Assembly (NCBI GenBank): GCA_947497495.1
Contig: CANMGT010000004.1
Coordinates: 124,001 to 188,000, forward strand
Direction: 5' to 3'
DNA length: 64,000 nt
Source: an uncultured Lentibacter sp.
Lineage (GTDB): Bacteria; Pseudomonadota; Alphaproteobacteria; Rhodobacterales; Rhodobacteraceae
Part shown: piece by piece, positions 1 to 8,507 of the stretch
Position numbering within the stretch: the stretch's first letter is position 1
Layout: every line of letters starts with the position of its first letter
Made by a program: the position numbers and the translations under genes
The notes under the pieces: model-generated
Told to the model about the DNA's origin: nothing
Database searches by the model: none
What the model saw: only the letters and a program-made list of their open reading frames with translations

Positions 1-1
1 G

Positions 2-1651
2 AGCGGGTTGCCGCGCGCTCTGTCGCAAGTTCTGGCCCGCCGCGGCGTTGCACCAAGTGAAGCAGAAGCCTTCCTCACCCCGCAACTGCGCGACTTGCTG
101 CCAGACCCGCGCTCGCTCAAGGACATGGAGACAGCCTCGGCCCGCCTCGTCGCGGCGCTGGAGGCCCGCGAGCGGATCGCTATTTTTGCCGACTACGACG
201 TTGACGGCGCCACCTCGGCCGCGCTCCTGCTTGACTGGTTGCGCCGGCAAGGCCACGACGCGACGCTTTATGTGCCAGACCGCATAGATGAGGGCTACGG
301 CCCCAACGCCCCGGCGATCGAGATGCTCGCGAGCGGCCATGATCTAATCATCTGCGTGGACTGCGGCACCCTCAGCCATGAGGCCCTCGCCGCCGCAAAA
401 GGCACGGATGTGCTGGTGCTTGATCACCACTTGGGTGGCGAGACACTGCCCCCTGTTCTGGCTGTCGTAAACCCCAACAGGCAAGACGAAAGCGGCGACT
501 TGGCACATCTCTGTGCGGCAGCTGTTGTCTTTCTCACGCTGGTTGATGCGGGCCGCGTGCTGCGCGAAAAATCCCGCCAAACCCCTGATCTTATTAGCAT
601 GTTGGACTTGGTCGCACTCGGCACAGTGGCCGATGTCGCGCCACTGATCGGCGTCAACCGCGCCTTTGTGATGCAGGGCCTCAAAGTGATGGGCCGCCGC
701 GCGCGCGCAGGCATTGTCGCGCTAGCCGACGTCTCGCGGATGGACACAGCCCCCAAGCCCTATCACCTTGGTTTCACGCTTGGCCCCCGCATCAACGCAG
801 GCGGGCGTATCGGCAAGGCCGACCTTGGCGCGCGGCTGCTCTCGTGCAGCGACATGCACGAAGCTCGCAGCATTGCCGAGCGGCTGGACGAACTCAACTC
901 TGAACGCCGCGCAATTGAGGAAGAGGTGCGTGCCGCCGCCCTTGCTCAAGCCGAAGAACGCGGGCTTGACGCGCCGCTGGTTTGGGCCGCAGGCGAAGGC
1001 TGGCACGCAGGTGTCGTCGGCATTGTCGCCTCGCGCCTGAAGGAAAACACCGGACGCCCGGCTGTTGTCATCGGCTTTGACGGCGACGAGGGCAAGGGCT
1101 CGGGGCGCTCTGTTTCGGGCATCGATCTTGGCGCAAGCATTCAGAAACTCGGCCTTGAGGGGCTGATCGAAAAAGGCGGTGGCCACAAGATGGCGGCTGG
1201 CCTGTCGCTCAGCCGCGCGCAGCTTGAACCCGCCATGGCGCGCCTGTCGGAATTGCTCGACAAACAAGGCGCGGGCGCACTCGGCCCCTCAGACTTGCGC
1301 CTTGACGGCGCGCTCATGCCCGGCGCGGCCACAGAAGAGCTTGTCAGCCAACTGGAAGCCGCTGGCCCCTACGGCGCTTCGGCCCCTGGCCCGCGCTTTG
1401 CCTTCCCCGATGCCGCCATTCATTTCGCCAAGAAAGTGGGCGAAAGCCATTTGCGGATCAGCTTTTCTGACGGCACCGGCCCGCGACTCAACGGCATCTG
1501 CTTTGGCGCATACGACAGCGCGCTCGGCCCAGCGCTCGAGAATCACGGCGGTGCGCGTTTTCACTTGGCGGGGCGTTTGGAGCTCAATTCCTGGCAAGGG
1601 CGCACTTCTGTGCAGCTCCGATTGGACGATGCAGCGCCAGCTGGAACGTGA
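2..1651 (+). CDS. recJ: Single-stranded-DNA-specific exonuclease RecJ (5' end cut by window)
   Basis: RecJ degrades single-stranded DNA 5' to 3' in recombination and mismatch repair. The reading frame is open to the left edge, so the first few tens of residues lie outside the window; the TTG at base 8 is not the real start. Seen: the DHH-phosphoesterase motifs ADYDVDG (about residue 61 of the visible part), CVDCGT and LDHH, a DHHA1-type GGGHKMAAG motif near residue 392, and a C-terminal OB-like region. About 547 residues are visible, close to the usual 570-590. It ends 85 bases before tRNA-Glu. Confidence 0.95.
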   Translation, partial: SGLPRALSQVLARRGVAPSEAEAFLTPQLRDLLPDPRSLKDMETASARLVAALEARERIAIFADYDVDGATSAALLLDWLRRQGHDATLYVPDRIDEGYGPNAPAIEMLASGHDLIICVDCGTLSHEALAAAKGTDVLVLDHHLGGETLPPVLAVVNPNRQDESGDLAHLCAAAVVFLTLVDAGRVLREKSRQTPDLISMLDLVALGTVADVAPLIGVNRAFVMQGLKVMGRRARAGIVALADVSRMDTAPKPYHLGFTLGPRINAGGRIGKADLGARLLSCSDMHEARSIAERLDELNSERRAIEEEVRAAALAQAEERGLDAPLVWAAGEGWHAGVVGIVASRLKENTGRPAVVIGFDGDEGKGSGRSVSGIDLGASIQKLGLEGLIEKGGGHKMAAGLSLSRAQLEPAMARLSELLDKQGAGALGPSDLRLDGALMPGAATEELVSQLEAAGPYGASAPGPRFAFPDAAIHFAKKVGESHLRISFSDGTGPRLNGICFGAYDSALGPALENHGGARFHLAGRLELNSWQGRTSVQLRLDDAAPAGT

Positions 1652-1689
1652 GCGCATCAAAAAAGTTGAAATTCGCCGCACATTTCCTA

Positions 1690-1718
1690 TTGCGCGCCGC
1701 CCGCGCATTGCCTAAATA
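1690..1718 (+). promoter_or_regulatory. Candidate sigma70 promoter of tRNA-Glu
   Basis: TTGCGC at 1690-1695 and TAAATA at 1713-1718 are separated by exactly 17 bases, and the -10 lies about 18 bases before the tRNA 5' end. Spacing and position fit a tRNA promoter, but the -10 match is only moderate. Confidence 0.4.
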
Positions 1719-1736
1719 GCGCCTCACGGTGGGTAT

Positions 1737-1811
1737 GTCCCGTTCGTCTATCGGTTAGGACGTCAGGTTTTCAACCTGAAAAGAGGGGTTCGATTCCCCT
1801 ACGGGATGCCA
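1737..1811 (+). tRNA. tRNA-Glu, anticodon TTC
   Basis: The cloverleaf can be folded by hand. The acceptor stem is GTCCCGT (1737-1743) with ACGGGAT (1801-1807), a G-U pair first. The anticodon stem is TCAGG (1763-1767) with CCTGA (1775-1779) around the loop TTTTCAA, which gives anticodon TTC. The T arm GGGG-TTCGATT-CCCC follows. Discriminator G1808 and an encoded CCA (1809-1811) close the gene. It sits alone between recJ and msrB. Confidence 0.97.
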
Positions 1812-1925
1812 CCGTATCTCACACCAGTATCTCACCCTCCCTCAGATCACAAAAGCGTTGCCCCCTTGGCAAACCGCGCCTGCGCGCCCACATTACGCAT
1901 CTGGCATCACGCATGGAGGACTGAC

Positions 1926-2372
1926 ATGACCTATTCCAAATCAGACGCAGCCATTGCAAAGCTCACCGACGAGCAGCGCTTCGTGACACAGGAAAGCGGC
2001 ACAGAGCGGCCCTTTACCGGCGAATACAACAGCCACAAAGAAGCCGGCATCTATGTTGACATCGTCTCCGGCGAGCCCTTGTTTGCCTCCTCTGACAAGT
2101 TTGAAAGCGGCTGTGGCTGGCCAAGCTTCACCAAGCCGATCGAGCCTGCTCATGTCAACGAGCTGCGCGACACCACCCACGGGATGATCCGCACCGAAGT
2201 GCGCTCGGCCCATGGCGACAGTCACCTCGGGCATGTCTTCCCCGACGGGCCACAAGAGCACGGCGGGCTGCGCTATTGCATCAACTCTGCAAGCCTGCGC
2301 TTTATTGCCCGTGACGACATGCAGGCCGAAGGCTACGGCGATTACCTGAACCAAGTGGAGGACGTAACATGA
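1926..2372 (+). CDS. msrB: Peptide-methionine (R)-S-oxide reductase MsrB
   Basis: MsrB reduces the R epimer of methionine sulfoxide in proteins. The 148-residue product has the catalytic cysteine at 118 in [11 protein letters not shown] and a second cysteine at 63 in SGCGWPSF, the position of a resolving cysteine in many MsrBs. These are its only two cysteines, so the two CxxC zinc motifs found in E. coli MsrB are absent and this is a zinc-free form. The frame is open upstream to 1806 (inside the tRNA), but ATG 1926 has a GGAGGA Shine-Dalgarno and matches the family start. The stop overlaps the msrA start (ATGA). Confidence 0.95.
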   Translation: MTYSKSDAAIAKLTDEQRFVTQESGTERPFTGEYNSHKEAGIYVDIVSGEPLFASSDKFESGCGWPSFTKPIEPAHVNELRDTTHGMIRTEVRSAHGDSHLGHVFPDGPQEHGGLRYCINSASLRFIARDDMQAEGYGDYLNQVEDVT

Positions 2373-2875
2373 CAGAACGCGCTATTCTCGCAGGCGGCTG
2401 CTTTTGGGGCATGCAAGACCTGATCCGCAAACTCCCCGGCGTGACAAGCACCCGCGTCGGCTATACGGGCGGCGACGTGCCAAACGCGACATACCGCGAC
2501 CATGGCACGCACGCGGAAGGCATCGAGATCGACTTTGACCCGTCAAAGATCAGCTACCGCGAATTGCTGGAGTTCTTCTTTCAGATCCACGACCCGACGA
2601 CAGAAAACAGGCAAGGCAACGATCGCGGCATGTCCTACCGCTCGGCGATCTACTACACCTCCGAGGCCCAGAAGGCTGTCGCACAAGAGACGTTCGCTGA
2701 CGTCAATGCCTCGGGCATCTGGCCGGGCCGCGTTGTGACCGAGCTTGAACCAGCGGGCGACTTCTGGGAAGCCGAGCCAGAGCATCAGGACTATTTGGAA
2801 AGGCTTCCAAATGGTTACACCTGCCACTTTCCGCGGCCTGACTGGGTTCTGCCCAAGCGCGACGCGGCCGAGTAA
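2369..2875 (+). CDS. msrA: Peptide-methionine (S)-S-oxide reductase MsrA
   Basis: MsrA reduces the S epimer of methionine sulfoxide and so complements MsrB. The 168-residue product carries the family signature GGCFWG with catalytic Cys11, and a C-terminal cysteine in the YTCHF segment that could act in thiol recycling. Its ATG overlaps the msrB stop by translational coupling, and selO begins 3 bases after its stop. The three genes therefore look like one oxidative-damage operon. Confidence 0.95.
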   Translation: MTERAILAGGCFWGMQDLIRKLPGVTSTRVGYTGGDVPNATYRDHGTHAEGIEIDFDPSKISYRELLEFFFQIHDPTTENRQGNDRGMSYRSAIYYTSEAQKAVAQETFADVNASGIWPGRVVTELEPAGDFWEAEPEHQDYLERLPNGYTCHFPRPDWVLPKRDAAE

Positions 2876-2878
2876 GAC

Positions 2879-4330
2879 ATGCTGTTTAACTTCGACAACA
2901 GCTATGCGCGCGAGCTTGAGGGTTTTTATGCGCCGATAGAGGGGGCCAATGCGCCCTCTCCGACAATGCTGGCCTTCAACGAAGAGCTTGCCGCTGACCT
3001 CAGGCTCAACGCCAGAGCGTTGAACAGCCTTGAAGGGGCGCGCATCTTGTCGGGCAGCCTAACGCCCGAAGGTGCGCAGCCGCTCGCCATGGCCTATGCG
3101 GGCCACCAGTTTGGCGGCTTCTCGCCCCAGCTCGGAGACGGGCGCGCGCTGCTGCTTGGCGAGTTGATCGACACATCCGGCCAACGCCGCGACCTGCACC
3201 TGAAAGGATCAGGCCGCACACCATTTTCGCGCGGTGGCGACGGCAAAGCTGTCGTCGGGCCGGTATTGCGCGAGTACCTCATCGGCGAGGCAATGCATGC
3301 GCTCGGCGTGCCAACAACCCGCGCGCTTGCGGCCGTCGCAACGGGCGAAGATGTCTTGCGTGAAGGCCCACAGCCCGGGGCCGTTCTGGCGCGCATCGCA
3401 AGCTCGCACCTGCGCGTGGGAACCTTCCAGTTCTTTGCAGCGCGCGGCGAGGAAGAGCGCGTCAAGCAGCTTGCAGACTATGCAATTGCGCGCCACTACC
3501 CCGAGCTTCTCGGCGCGCAAACCCCTTACGTTGGCCTGCTGCGCGCGGTCATGGCGGCCCAAGCCAAGCTTATCGCCAAATGGATGGGCGTCGGCTTTGT
3601 TCACGGGGTTATGAACACCGACAACATGACAATCTCAGGCGAAACGATCGACTATGGCCCCTGCGCGTTCATCGACGCCTACAGCCCGAAGGCTGTCTTC
3701 TCGTCGATAGATCAATTTGGCCGCTACGCCTTTGCAAGCCAGCCCGCGATAGCCAACTGGAACCTCGCCCGTCTGGCCGAGTGCTTACTTGGGTTGATTG
3801 ACAAAGATGACGACGAAGCCCTGCGCATTGCCACGAATACGCTGGCCGAGTTCATGCCGCTCTATGAAGCAGAATGGCTCGCTGTCATGCGCGCGAAACT
3901 TGGTTTATCCACAGCAGAAAACGGCGATAAGGCCCTGATCGAAAAGCTGCTTTCCGCGATGCACACAGGCCGCGCAGACTTCACGCAAACCTTCCGCGCT
4001 TTGACGACAGATGGCGATGTGCGCGCCCTGTTTGCCGCCGAGCCAGAGGGCTATGACAACTGGCGCGCCGCTTTTGAGAAACGCCTGCGCTCAGAGCCGC
4101 TTTCTCCAGAACAGCGCGCCGCAAATATGGCTTTGGTGAACCCTGTGTATACCCCCAGAAACCACATGGTAGAACAAGCCCTTAGCGCTGCTACTGAAGG
4201 TAACATGGAAGCTTTCGAAGCGCTCTTGGCGGTGGTCAAATCCCCATTCGAGCACAAACCCGAGTATGCGCATTACGCAGAACCGGCCCCCGCCGGATCA
4301 GCCCCCTACAGAACCTTCTGCGGGACTTAA
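2879..4330 (+). CDS. selO: Protein adenylyltransferase SelO (YdiU/UPF0061 family)
   Basis: SelO proteins have a kinase-like fold that binds ATP in flipped orientation and transfers AMP to Ser/Thr/Tyr of target proteins. Family work links this to redox homeostasis and S-glutathionylation. The 483-residue product shows the HLKGSGRTPFSRGGDG nucleotide region (about 107-122), the catalytic MNTDNM segment (245-250) and DYGPCAFIDAY (258-268). The C terminus lacks a selenocysteine/UGA extension, as in most bacterial members. It lies 3 bases after msrA, so co-expression with the Msr enzymes is likely (inference). Confidence 0.92.
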   Translation: MLFNFDNSYARELEGFYAPIEGANAPSPTMLAFNEELAADLRLNARALNSLEGARILSGSLTPEGAQPLAMAYAGHQFGGFSPQLGDGRALLLGELIDTSGQRRDLHLKGSGRTPFSRGGDGKAVVGPVLREYLIGEAMHALGVPTTRALAAVATGEDVLREGPQPGAVLARIASSHLRVGTFQFFAARGEEERVKQLADYAIARHYPELLGAQTPYVGLLRAVMAAQAKLIAKWMGVGFVHGVMNTDNMTISGETIDYGPCAFIDAYSPKAVFSSIDQFGRYAFASQPAIANWNLARLAECLLGLIDKDDDEALRIATNTLAEFMPLYEAEWLAVMRAKLGLSTAENGDKALIEKLLSAMHTGRADFTQTFRALTTDGDVRALFAAEPEGYDNWRAAFEKRLRSEPLSPEQRAANMALVNPVYTPRNHMVEQALSAATEGNMEAFEALLAVVKSPFEHKPEYAHYAEPAPAGSAPYRTFCGT

Positions 4331-4434
4331 GCACTCGGAAACCGCCAAGCATCGCCAGCTTGAGAGCGAAAACGCCCTTCCAGCGTCCTCAAAGCGGGGG
4401 TAACATCAGGCCAACAACCCTTGGAGACAGTCTG

Positions 4435-5232
4435 ATGACCCACCCGCTTTTGAGCGCCGAGCAGATCGAAGAGTTCCAACGCGATGGTGTGACTGTCGTG
4501 CGAGGCCTGTTCAAAGATCACGTCGAGACCCTGCGCGCGGGGGTTGAATCCAACATGAACGCACCAGGCCCCTATGCTTCGGAGAACAAGAAAGAAGGCC
4601 AAACAGGCCGCTTTTTTGACGACTACTGCAACTGGCAGCGCATTGCGGAATTTGCAGAGGTGATCAAAGCCTCACCCGCCGCCGAAGTCGCCGCCGACCT
4701 TATGAAGTCAAACTCGGTTCAAGTGTTTCACGATCACGTGCTGGTAAAAGAGCCCGGCACATCTATGGCAACGCCTTGGCACACTGACGGGCCCTACTAC
4801 TTTGTTGAAGGCCGACAAACCGTCAGCTTCTGGTCTCCGCTTGACGCTGTCACAGACGCCACTTTGCGCTGTGTTGCGGGCTCGCACAGGTGGAAAAAGC
4901 CTGTCTTGCCAACCCGTTGGGTGAGTGAAGAAAGCTTCTTTGCCGATGAAGATACCTATATGCCAGTGCCTGACCCCGAGGCTGAAGGCATGGACATCCG
5001 CGAGTGGAGCATGGAGCCCGGTGACGCTGTCGCGTTCAACTATTCAGTGCTGCACGGCGCACGTGGCAACACGTCTAGCACCCGCCGCCGCGCCTTTAGC
5101 CTGCGCCTTCTGGGCGACGATGCACGCTATGTCGAGCGCCCCGGCCCCACGTCTCCTCCCTTCCCCGGCCACGACATGCAAGCCGGCCAAAAGCTGCGCG
5201 AAGACTGGTTTCCGGTGATTTACACGCGCTAA
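4435..5232 (+). CDS. Phytanoyl-CoA dioxygenase (PhyH) family protein
   Basis: This is an Fe(II)/2-oxoglutarate-dependent oxygenase of the PhyH superfamily. In the 265-residue product I see the facial triad as HTD (His116, Asp118) and a distal His207 in VLHGARGN, with an arginine-rich stretch just after it that could bind 2-oxoglutarate. The frame is open back to 4360, but ATG 4435 follows a GGAGA Shine-Dalgarno and aligns with the family start. The substrate is not predictable: bacterial PhyH members act on very different small molecules. It stands 104 bases after selO without an obvious terminator between them. Confidence 0.85.
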   Translation: MTHPLLSAEQIEEFQRDGVTVVRGLFKDHVETLRAGVESNMNAPGPYASENKKEGQTGRFFDDYCNWQRIAEFAEVIKASPAAEVAADLMKSNSVQVFHDHVLVKEPGTSMATPWHTDGPYYFVEGRQTVSFWSPLDAVTDATLRCVAGSHRWKKPVLPTRWVSEESFFADEDTYMPVPDPEAEGMDIREWSMEPGDAVAFNYSVLHGARGNTSSTRRRAFSLRLLGDDARYVERPGPTSPPFPGHDMQAGQKLREDWFPVIYTR

Positions 5233-5347
5233 GGGACAGGTGCGAAAAGTCAGGCGCGAAAGGCTGGCATCTTGCGAGAATTTGTTTAACCTTAATCAAA
5301 AGCGCAGATAAACTGCCTTGAAAGCAACTGAACACGGGCAAAAGGGT

Positions 5348-5824
5348 ATGACCCTGCAAAGCACCAAACAACTGCCGATTTCGCTCAAAAGCGGGCGCAA
5401 GACAGACGTGCGCAGCCAGTTTGCAGCCCTGTGCTTTCGCATTCGCAATGACAAACCGGAAGTTTTGCTCATCACATCCCGCGGCTCGCGGCGCTGGATC
5501 ATCCCCAAAGGGTGGCCCATGCACGACAAAACACCTGGTGAAAGCGCCCTGCAGGAAGCTTGGGAGGAGGCTGGCGTAAAGGGCAAGGCCTTTGAGCGCT
5601 GTCTCGGCATTTACTCCTACAACAAGTATATTGATGGCAAGAAAGGTTTGCCTTGTGTCGCAATGGTTTACCCAATCAAGGTAAAGTCGCTCGAAGAGGA
5701 TTTTCCCGAAAGGGGCCAGCGGCGGCGCAAGTGGTTTACGCCGAAAAAAGCGGCAGCCAAAGTCGTCGAACCCGAGTTGAAGCAAATTCTCAAGACGTTC
5801 GATCCGAAACTTCTCAAATACTAA
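5348..5824 (+). CDS. Nudix hydrolase of the diphosphoinositol-polyphosphate phosphohydrolase type
   Basis: Nudix enzymes hydrolyse nucleoside diphosphates linked to another moiety. The 158-residue product has IPKGWPM followed by the core EAWEEAGV of the Nudix box; the conserved upstream Glu of the box appears to be replaced by Lys. This W-x-x-PKGWP pattern is typical of the DIPP-like subfamily, whose bacterial members often act on diadenosine polyphosphates. ATG 5348 is preferred; a TTG ten codons upstream (5318) is also open. It is followed 64 bases later by the DUF1178 gene. Confidence 0.8.
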   Translation: MTLQSTKQLPISLKSGRKTDVRSQFAALCFRIRNDKPEVLLITSRGSRRWIIPKGWPMHDKTPGESALQEAWEEAGVKGKAFERCLGIYSYNKYIDGKKGLPCVAMVYPIKVKSLEEDFPERGQRRRKWFTPKKAAAKVVEPELKQILKTFDPKLLKY

Positions 5825-5888
5825 TGCGCCTTGCATTCCGACACCCTCTGGCTATCTACTTTGAAGAAGCTCAAACCGGATATCACGC

Positions 5889-6311
5889 ATGATCCAATTC
5901 TCGCTCAATTGCACAGACGGCCACAGATTTGACAGCTGGTTCCAGTCGTCAGACGCCTTTGAGAAATTGCTCGGCGCGGGCATGGTGACTTGCGCAGTCT
6001 GTGGCATGTCCGAGGTTGAAAAGTCACTCATGGCACCGCGTGTCAGCACTGCGCGCAACAAGGCCGAAAAGCCGCTCACCTCCCCGGCAAACCCTGCCGA
6101 GCAAAAACTCGCAGACATGCGCCGCAAAATCGAGAAAAACTCCGAATACGTCGGCCTCAAGTTCGCCGATGAAGCCCGCGCCATGCATGACGGGGACACT
6201 CCCGAGCGGGCTATCTATGGCGAAGCCCGGCCCGAAGATGCCAAAAAACTCATCGAGGACGGCGTGCCGGTTCTCCCCCTTCCCTTCATTCCAGGACGGA
6301 AAACAAATTGA
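5889..6311 (+). CDS. DUF1178 family protein
   Basis: A 140-residue conserved protein of unknown function. The N terminus MIQFSLNCTDGHRFDSWF with a downstream CAVCG pair looks like a small zinc-ribbon-type domain, which is the hallmark of DUF1178. The middle is Lys/Ala-rich and likely helical. Members are widespread in alphaproteobacteria and beta-proteobacteria with no assigned role. The stop overlaps the start of the downstream dehydrogenase gene, so the two are probably translated together. Confidence 0.88.
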   Translation: MIQFSLNCTDGHRFDSWFQSSDAFEKLLGAGMVTCAVCGMSEVEKSLMAPRVSTARNKAEKPLTSPANPAEQKLADMRRKIEKNSEYVGLKFADEARAMHDGDTPERAIYGEARPEDAKKLIEDGVPVLPLPFIPGRKTN

Positions 6312-6964
6312 CCCATATTGTTATTACGGGTGCCAACCGCGGCATCGGAGCCAAACTCGCCGAAGACTACAGCGCAGCCGGCAACACCGTCACGGGCACA
6401 ACCCGCACGGCACAGGGGTTGGCACAGGGGTTGGCCCAGCTTGACGTCACCGATAAGGCAAGCCAACAGGCCTTCGCCGCATCGCTGAGCACGCCGGTTG
6501 ATCTGCTCGTCTGCAACGCCGGCGTCTACCCCGACAAAGGCCAAGCGCTCGAAGACGGATATCCGCCCGAGATGTGGGCAGAGGCCTTCGCCACAAATGT
6601 GACAGGCGTGTTCCTGACGGTGCAGGCCCTTTTGCCGCTTCTAAAACAGGCCAAAGCGCCCAAGATCGCGATCATCTCAAGCCAGATGGCCAGCCACACC
6701 CGCGCGCCGGGCGGCAGCTATATTTACCGCAGCTCAAAAGCCGCCGTGCTCAACCTCGCCCGTAACCTGTCGGTTGACCTCAAGCCAAGCGGCATTGCCG
6801 TAGGCGCCTATCACCCTGGCTGGGTGCGCACTGACATGGGCGGTGCAAGCGGCGACATTGACGTGAGCGAGTCAGCTCAAGGCCTCATGGCGGAATTTGA
6901 CGCGCTCAACCTTGCCAGCACGGGCTGCTTTCGCACATGGGACGGACGCGACCACGCTTTTTAA
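6308..6964 (+). CDS. Short-chain dehydrogenase/reductase (SDR)
   Basis: A classical 218-residue SDR with the Rossmann glycine motif TGANRGIG near the N terminus, NAG (VCNAGVY), and the catalytic Tyr-x3-Lys as YRSSK. Cofactor and substrate are not predictable; the family resembles C-factor/SniffeR-like carbonyl reductases. The best start is a TTG at 6308 that overlaps the DUF1178 stop (TTGA). A tandem 12-base duplication at 6409-6432 encodes the repeated residues QGLA-QGLA after the coenzyme-binding turn. Confidence 0.85.
   Translation: MTHIVITGANRGIGAKLAEDYSAAGNTVTGTTRTAQGLAQGLAQLDVTDKASQQAFAASLSTPVDLLVCNAGVYPDKGQALEDGYPPEMWAEAFATNVTGVFLTVQALLPLLKQAKAPKIAIISSQMASHTRAPGGSYIYRSSKAAVLNLARNLSVDLKPSGIAVGAYHPGWVRTDMGGASGDIDVSESAQGLMAEFDALNLASTGCFRTWDGRDHAF
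6409..6432 (+). repeat. Tandem 12-bp duplication inside the SDR gene
   Basis: GGCACAGGGGTT occurs twice in direct succession (6409-6420 and 6421-6432). It keeps the reading frame and duplicates four residues, as expected from replication slippage. Confidence 0.9.
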
Positions 6965-6972
6965 GGCGTACC

Positions 6973-6994
6973 CAAATTTCTTCAAAGAAATTTG
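6973..6994. repeat. AT-rich perfect inverted repeat upstream of lysC
   Basis: CAAATTTCTT and AAGAAATTTG form 10-base arms separated by only CA. On RNA it would be a weak hairpin without a T tract, so it may be an operator or part of the dehydrogenase gene's 3' end. Confidence 0.75.
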
Positions 6995-6995
6995 A

Positions 6996-7017
6996 CAAGA
7001 AAATTCGAATATTCTTG
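6996..7017. repeat. Second AT-rich palindrome upstream of lysC
   Basis: CAAGAA...TTCTTG encloses the palindrome ATTCGAAT. All 22 bases are self-complementary except one A-A pair. It lies one base after the previous inverted repeat and about 90 bases before lysC. The function is unknown. Confidence 0.7.
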
Positions 7018-7107
7018 CCCAGCGCCCTTTGACCGCGACATCAGAGCTCTCTTGCCCTTGCGTTCAATCCGCACTAAACCGCGCCAAACGTAAGTAAGAG
7101 GCCTTCC

Positions 7108-8346
7108 ATGCCCGTTTTGGTGATGAAATTCGGCGGCACGTCTGTCGCCAACCTTGACCGCATCCGCCGCGCCGCCAAGCGCGTAGGTGTTGAAGTGGCC
7201 AAAGGCTATGATGTGATCGTGATTGTCTCGGCCATGTCCGGCAAGACAAACGAGCTTGTCGGCTGGGTCAACGAGACATCGCCGCTGTATGACGCCCGCG
7301 AATATGACGCCATCGTCAGCTCCGGCGAGAATGTCACAGCCGGCCTCATGGCCCTGACGTTACAAGAAATGGACGTGCCCGCGCGCTCCTGGCAGGGCTG
7401 GCAAGTGCCTGTCAAAACCACATCCGCGCACGCTTCGGCCCGTATCGAAGACATCCCGCCAGAGAACATCAACGCAAAGTTCGCCGAGGGCATGAAAGTT
7501 GCCGTCGTGGCAGGCTTTCAGGGCGTTTCTGACGAGGGCCGCATCACCACGCTGGGTCGCGGTGGATCAGACACCACAGCTGTCGCCTTTGCGGCCGCTT
7601 TTGGCGCCGAGCGCTGCGACATCTACACCGACGTTGACGGTGTTTACACGACAGACCCGCGAATCTCCGATAAAGCGCGCAAGCTCGACAAGATCGCCTT
7701 TGAAGAAATGCTCGAGCTGGCGTCATTGGGTGCAAAAGTTCTGCAAACCCGCTCTGTCGAGCTGGCCATGCGTTATAAAGTCAAGCTCAGGGTGCTGAGT
7801 TCATTTGAAGAACAATCCGACGAAGCCGGAACGCTCGTTTGTGATGAGGAGGAAGTTATGGAAAACCGCCCCGTATCAGGCATCGCCTATTCCCGCGATG
7901 AAGCCAAGATGACGCTTGTCTCTGTGGCTGACCGCCCGGGCATCGCTGCCGCGATCTTCGGCCCGCTCTCGGAAGCGGGTGTCAACGTCGACATGATCAT
8001 CCAGAACATCGCCGAAGACGGCCGCACCGACATGACTTTCTCCTGCCCGGTTGATCAGGTGGCTCGCGCCGAGAAAGCCATGGAAGACGCCAAGACCGCC
8101 GGAGATATCAATTATCACGATCTGATCGCCGACAAAGATGTCGCCAAGATTTCGGCAGTTGGAATCGGCATGCGCTCGCAATCAGGTGTGGCCGCAACGA
8201 TGTTCAAGACGCTCTCGGATGAGGGGATCAACATCAAGGTCATCGCAACTTCAGAGATCAAAATCTCGGTATTGATTGATCGCAAATACATGGAACTCGC
8301 CGTTCAAGCGCTCCATGATGCCTTTGAACTCGAAAAAGCGCGCTAA
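7108..8346 (+). CDS. lysC: Aspartate kinase
   Basis: Aspartokinase phosphorylates L-aspartate, the first step towards Lys, Thr, Met and diaminopimelate. The 412-residue product has KFGGTS at 7-12, a kinase domain to about residue 245 including GRGGSDTTA, and two C-terminal ACT domains for feedback control. A strong internal Shine-Dalgarno precedes an in-frame ATG at 7858, as in class enzymes that make a separate beta subunit. In alphaproteobacteria lysC is often followed by ptsP, as here, though 161 bases and a hairpin separate them. Confidence 0.97.
   Translation: MPVLVMKFGGTSVANLDRIRRAAKRVGVEVAKGYDVIVIVSAMSGKTNELVGWVNETSPLYDAREYDAIVSSGENVTAGLMALTLQEMDVPARSWQGWQVPVKTTSAHASARIEDIPPENINAKFAEGMKVAVVAGFQGVSDEGRITTLGRGGSDTTAVAFAAAFGAERCDIYTDVDGVYTTDPRISDKARKLDKIAFEEMLELASLGAKVLQTRSVELAMRYKVKLRVLSSFEEQSDEAGTLVCDEEEVMENRPVSGIAYSRDEAKMTLVSVADRPGIAAAIFGPLSEAGVNVDMIIQNIAEDGRTDMTFSCPVDQVARAEKAMEDAKTAGDINYHDLIADKDVAKISAVGIGMRSQSGVAATMFKTLSDEGINIKVIATSEIKISVLIDRKYMELAVQALHDAFELEKAR
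7847..7860 (+). promoter_or_regulatory. Internal ribosome binding site for the aspartokinase beta subunit
   Basis: AGGAGG (7847-7852) sits 5 bases before an in-frame ATG (7858-7860) within lysC. Initiation there would give a 162-residue protein, starting MENRPVSGIAY, that contains exactly the two ACT domains. This is the arrangement known for B. subtilis and Corynebacterium aspartokinases (alpha2beta2). Confidence 0.7.
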
Positions 8347-8357
8347 ACTTATTGATC

Positions 8358-8382
8358 AAAGCGCCCATATAATGGGCACTTT
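8358..8382 (+). terminator. Hairpin after lysC, possible terminator
   Basis: AAAG-C-GCCCAT and ATGGGC-A-CTTT pair around ATA, with one C-A mismatch. It lies 12 bases after the lysC stop. No T tract follows, so termination would be weak or Rho-assisted. The palindrome TTAGCGCTAA overlaps its end. Confidence 0.45.
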
Positions 8383-8507
8383 AGCGCTAATAGAGCTGCC
8401 TGACGGCATCGCTGGGTAAATTCCCGTTTCACTTGTCATATGCCTGTGGTGTAAGCTGTGTAACGGTTCACTACTCGTGGACCGAAAGGGAGCAGTGCGG
8501 AACGCCA

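Noticed and set aside
1737..1811. Integration site at the tRNA-Glu gene
   Set aside because: No integrase, no partial tRNA 3' duplicate and no phage genes are seen downstream.
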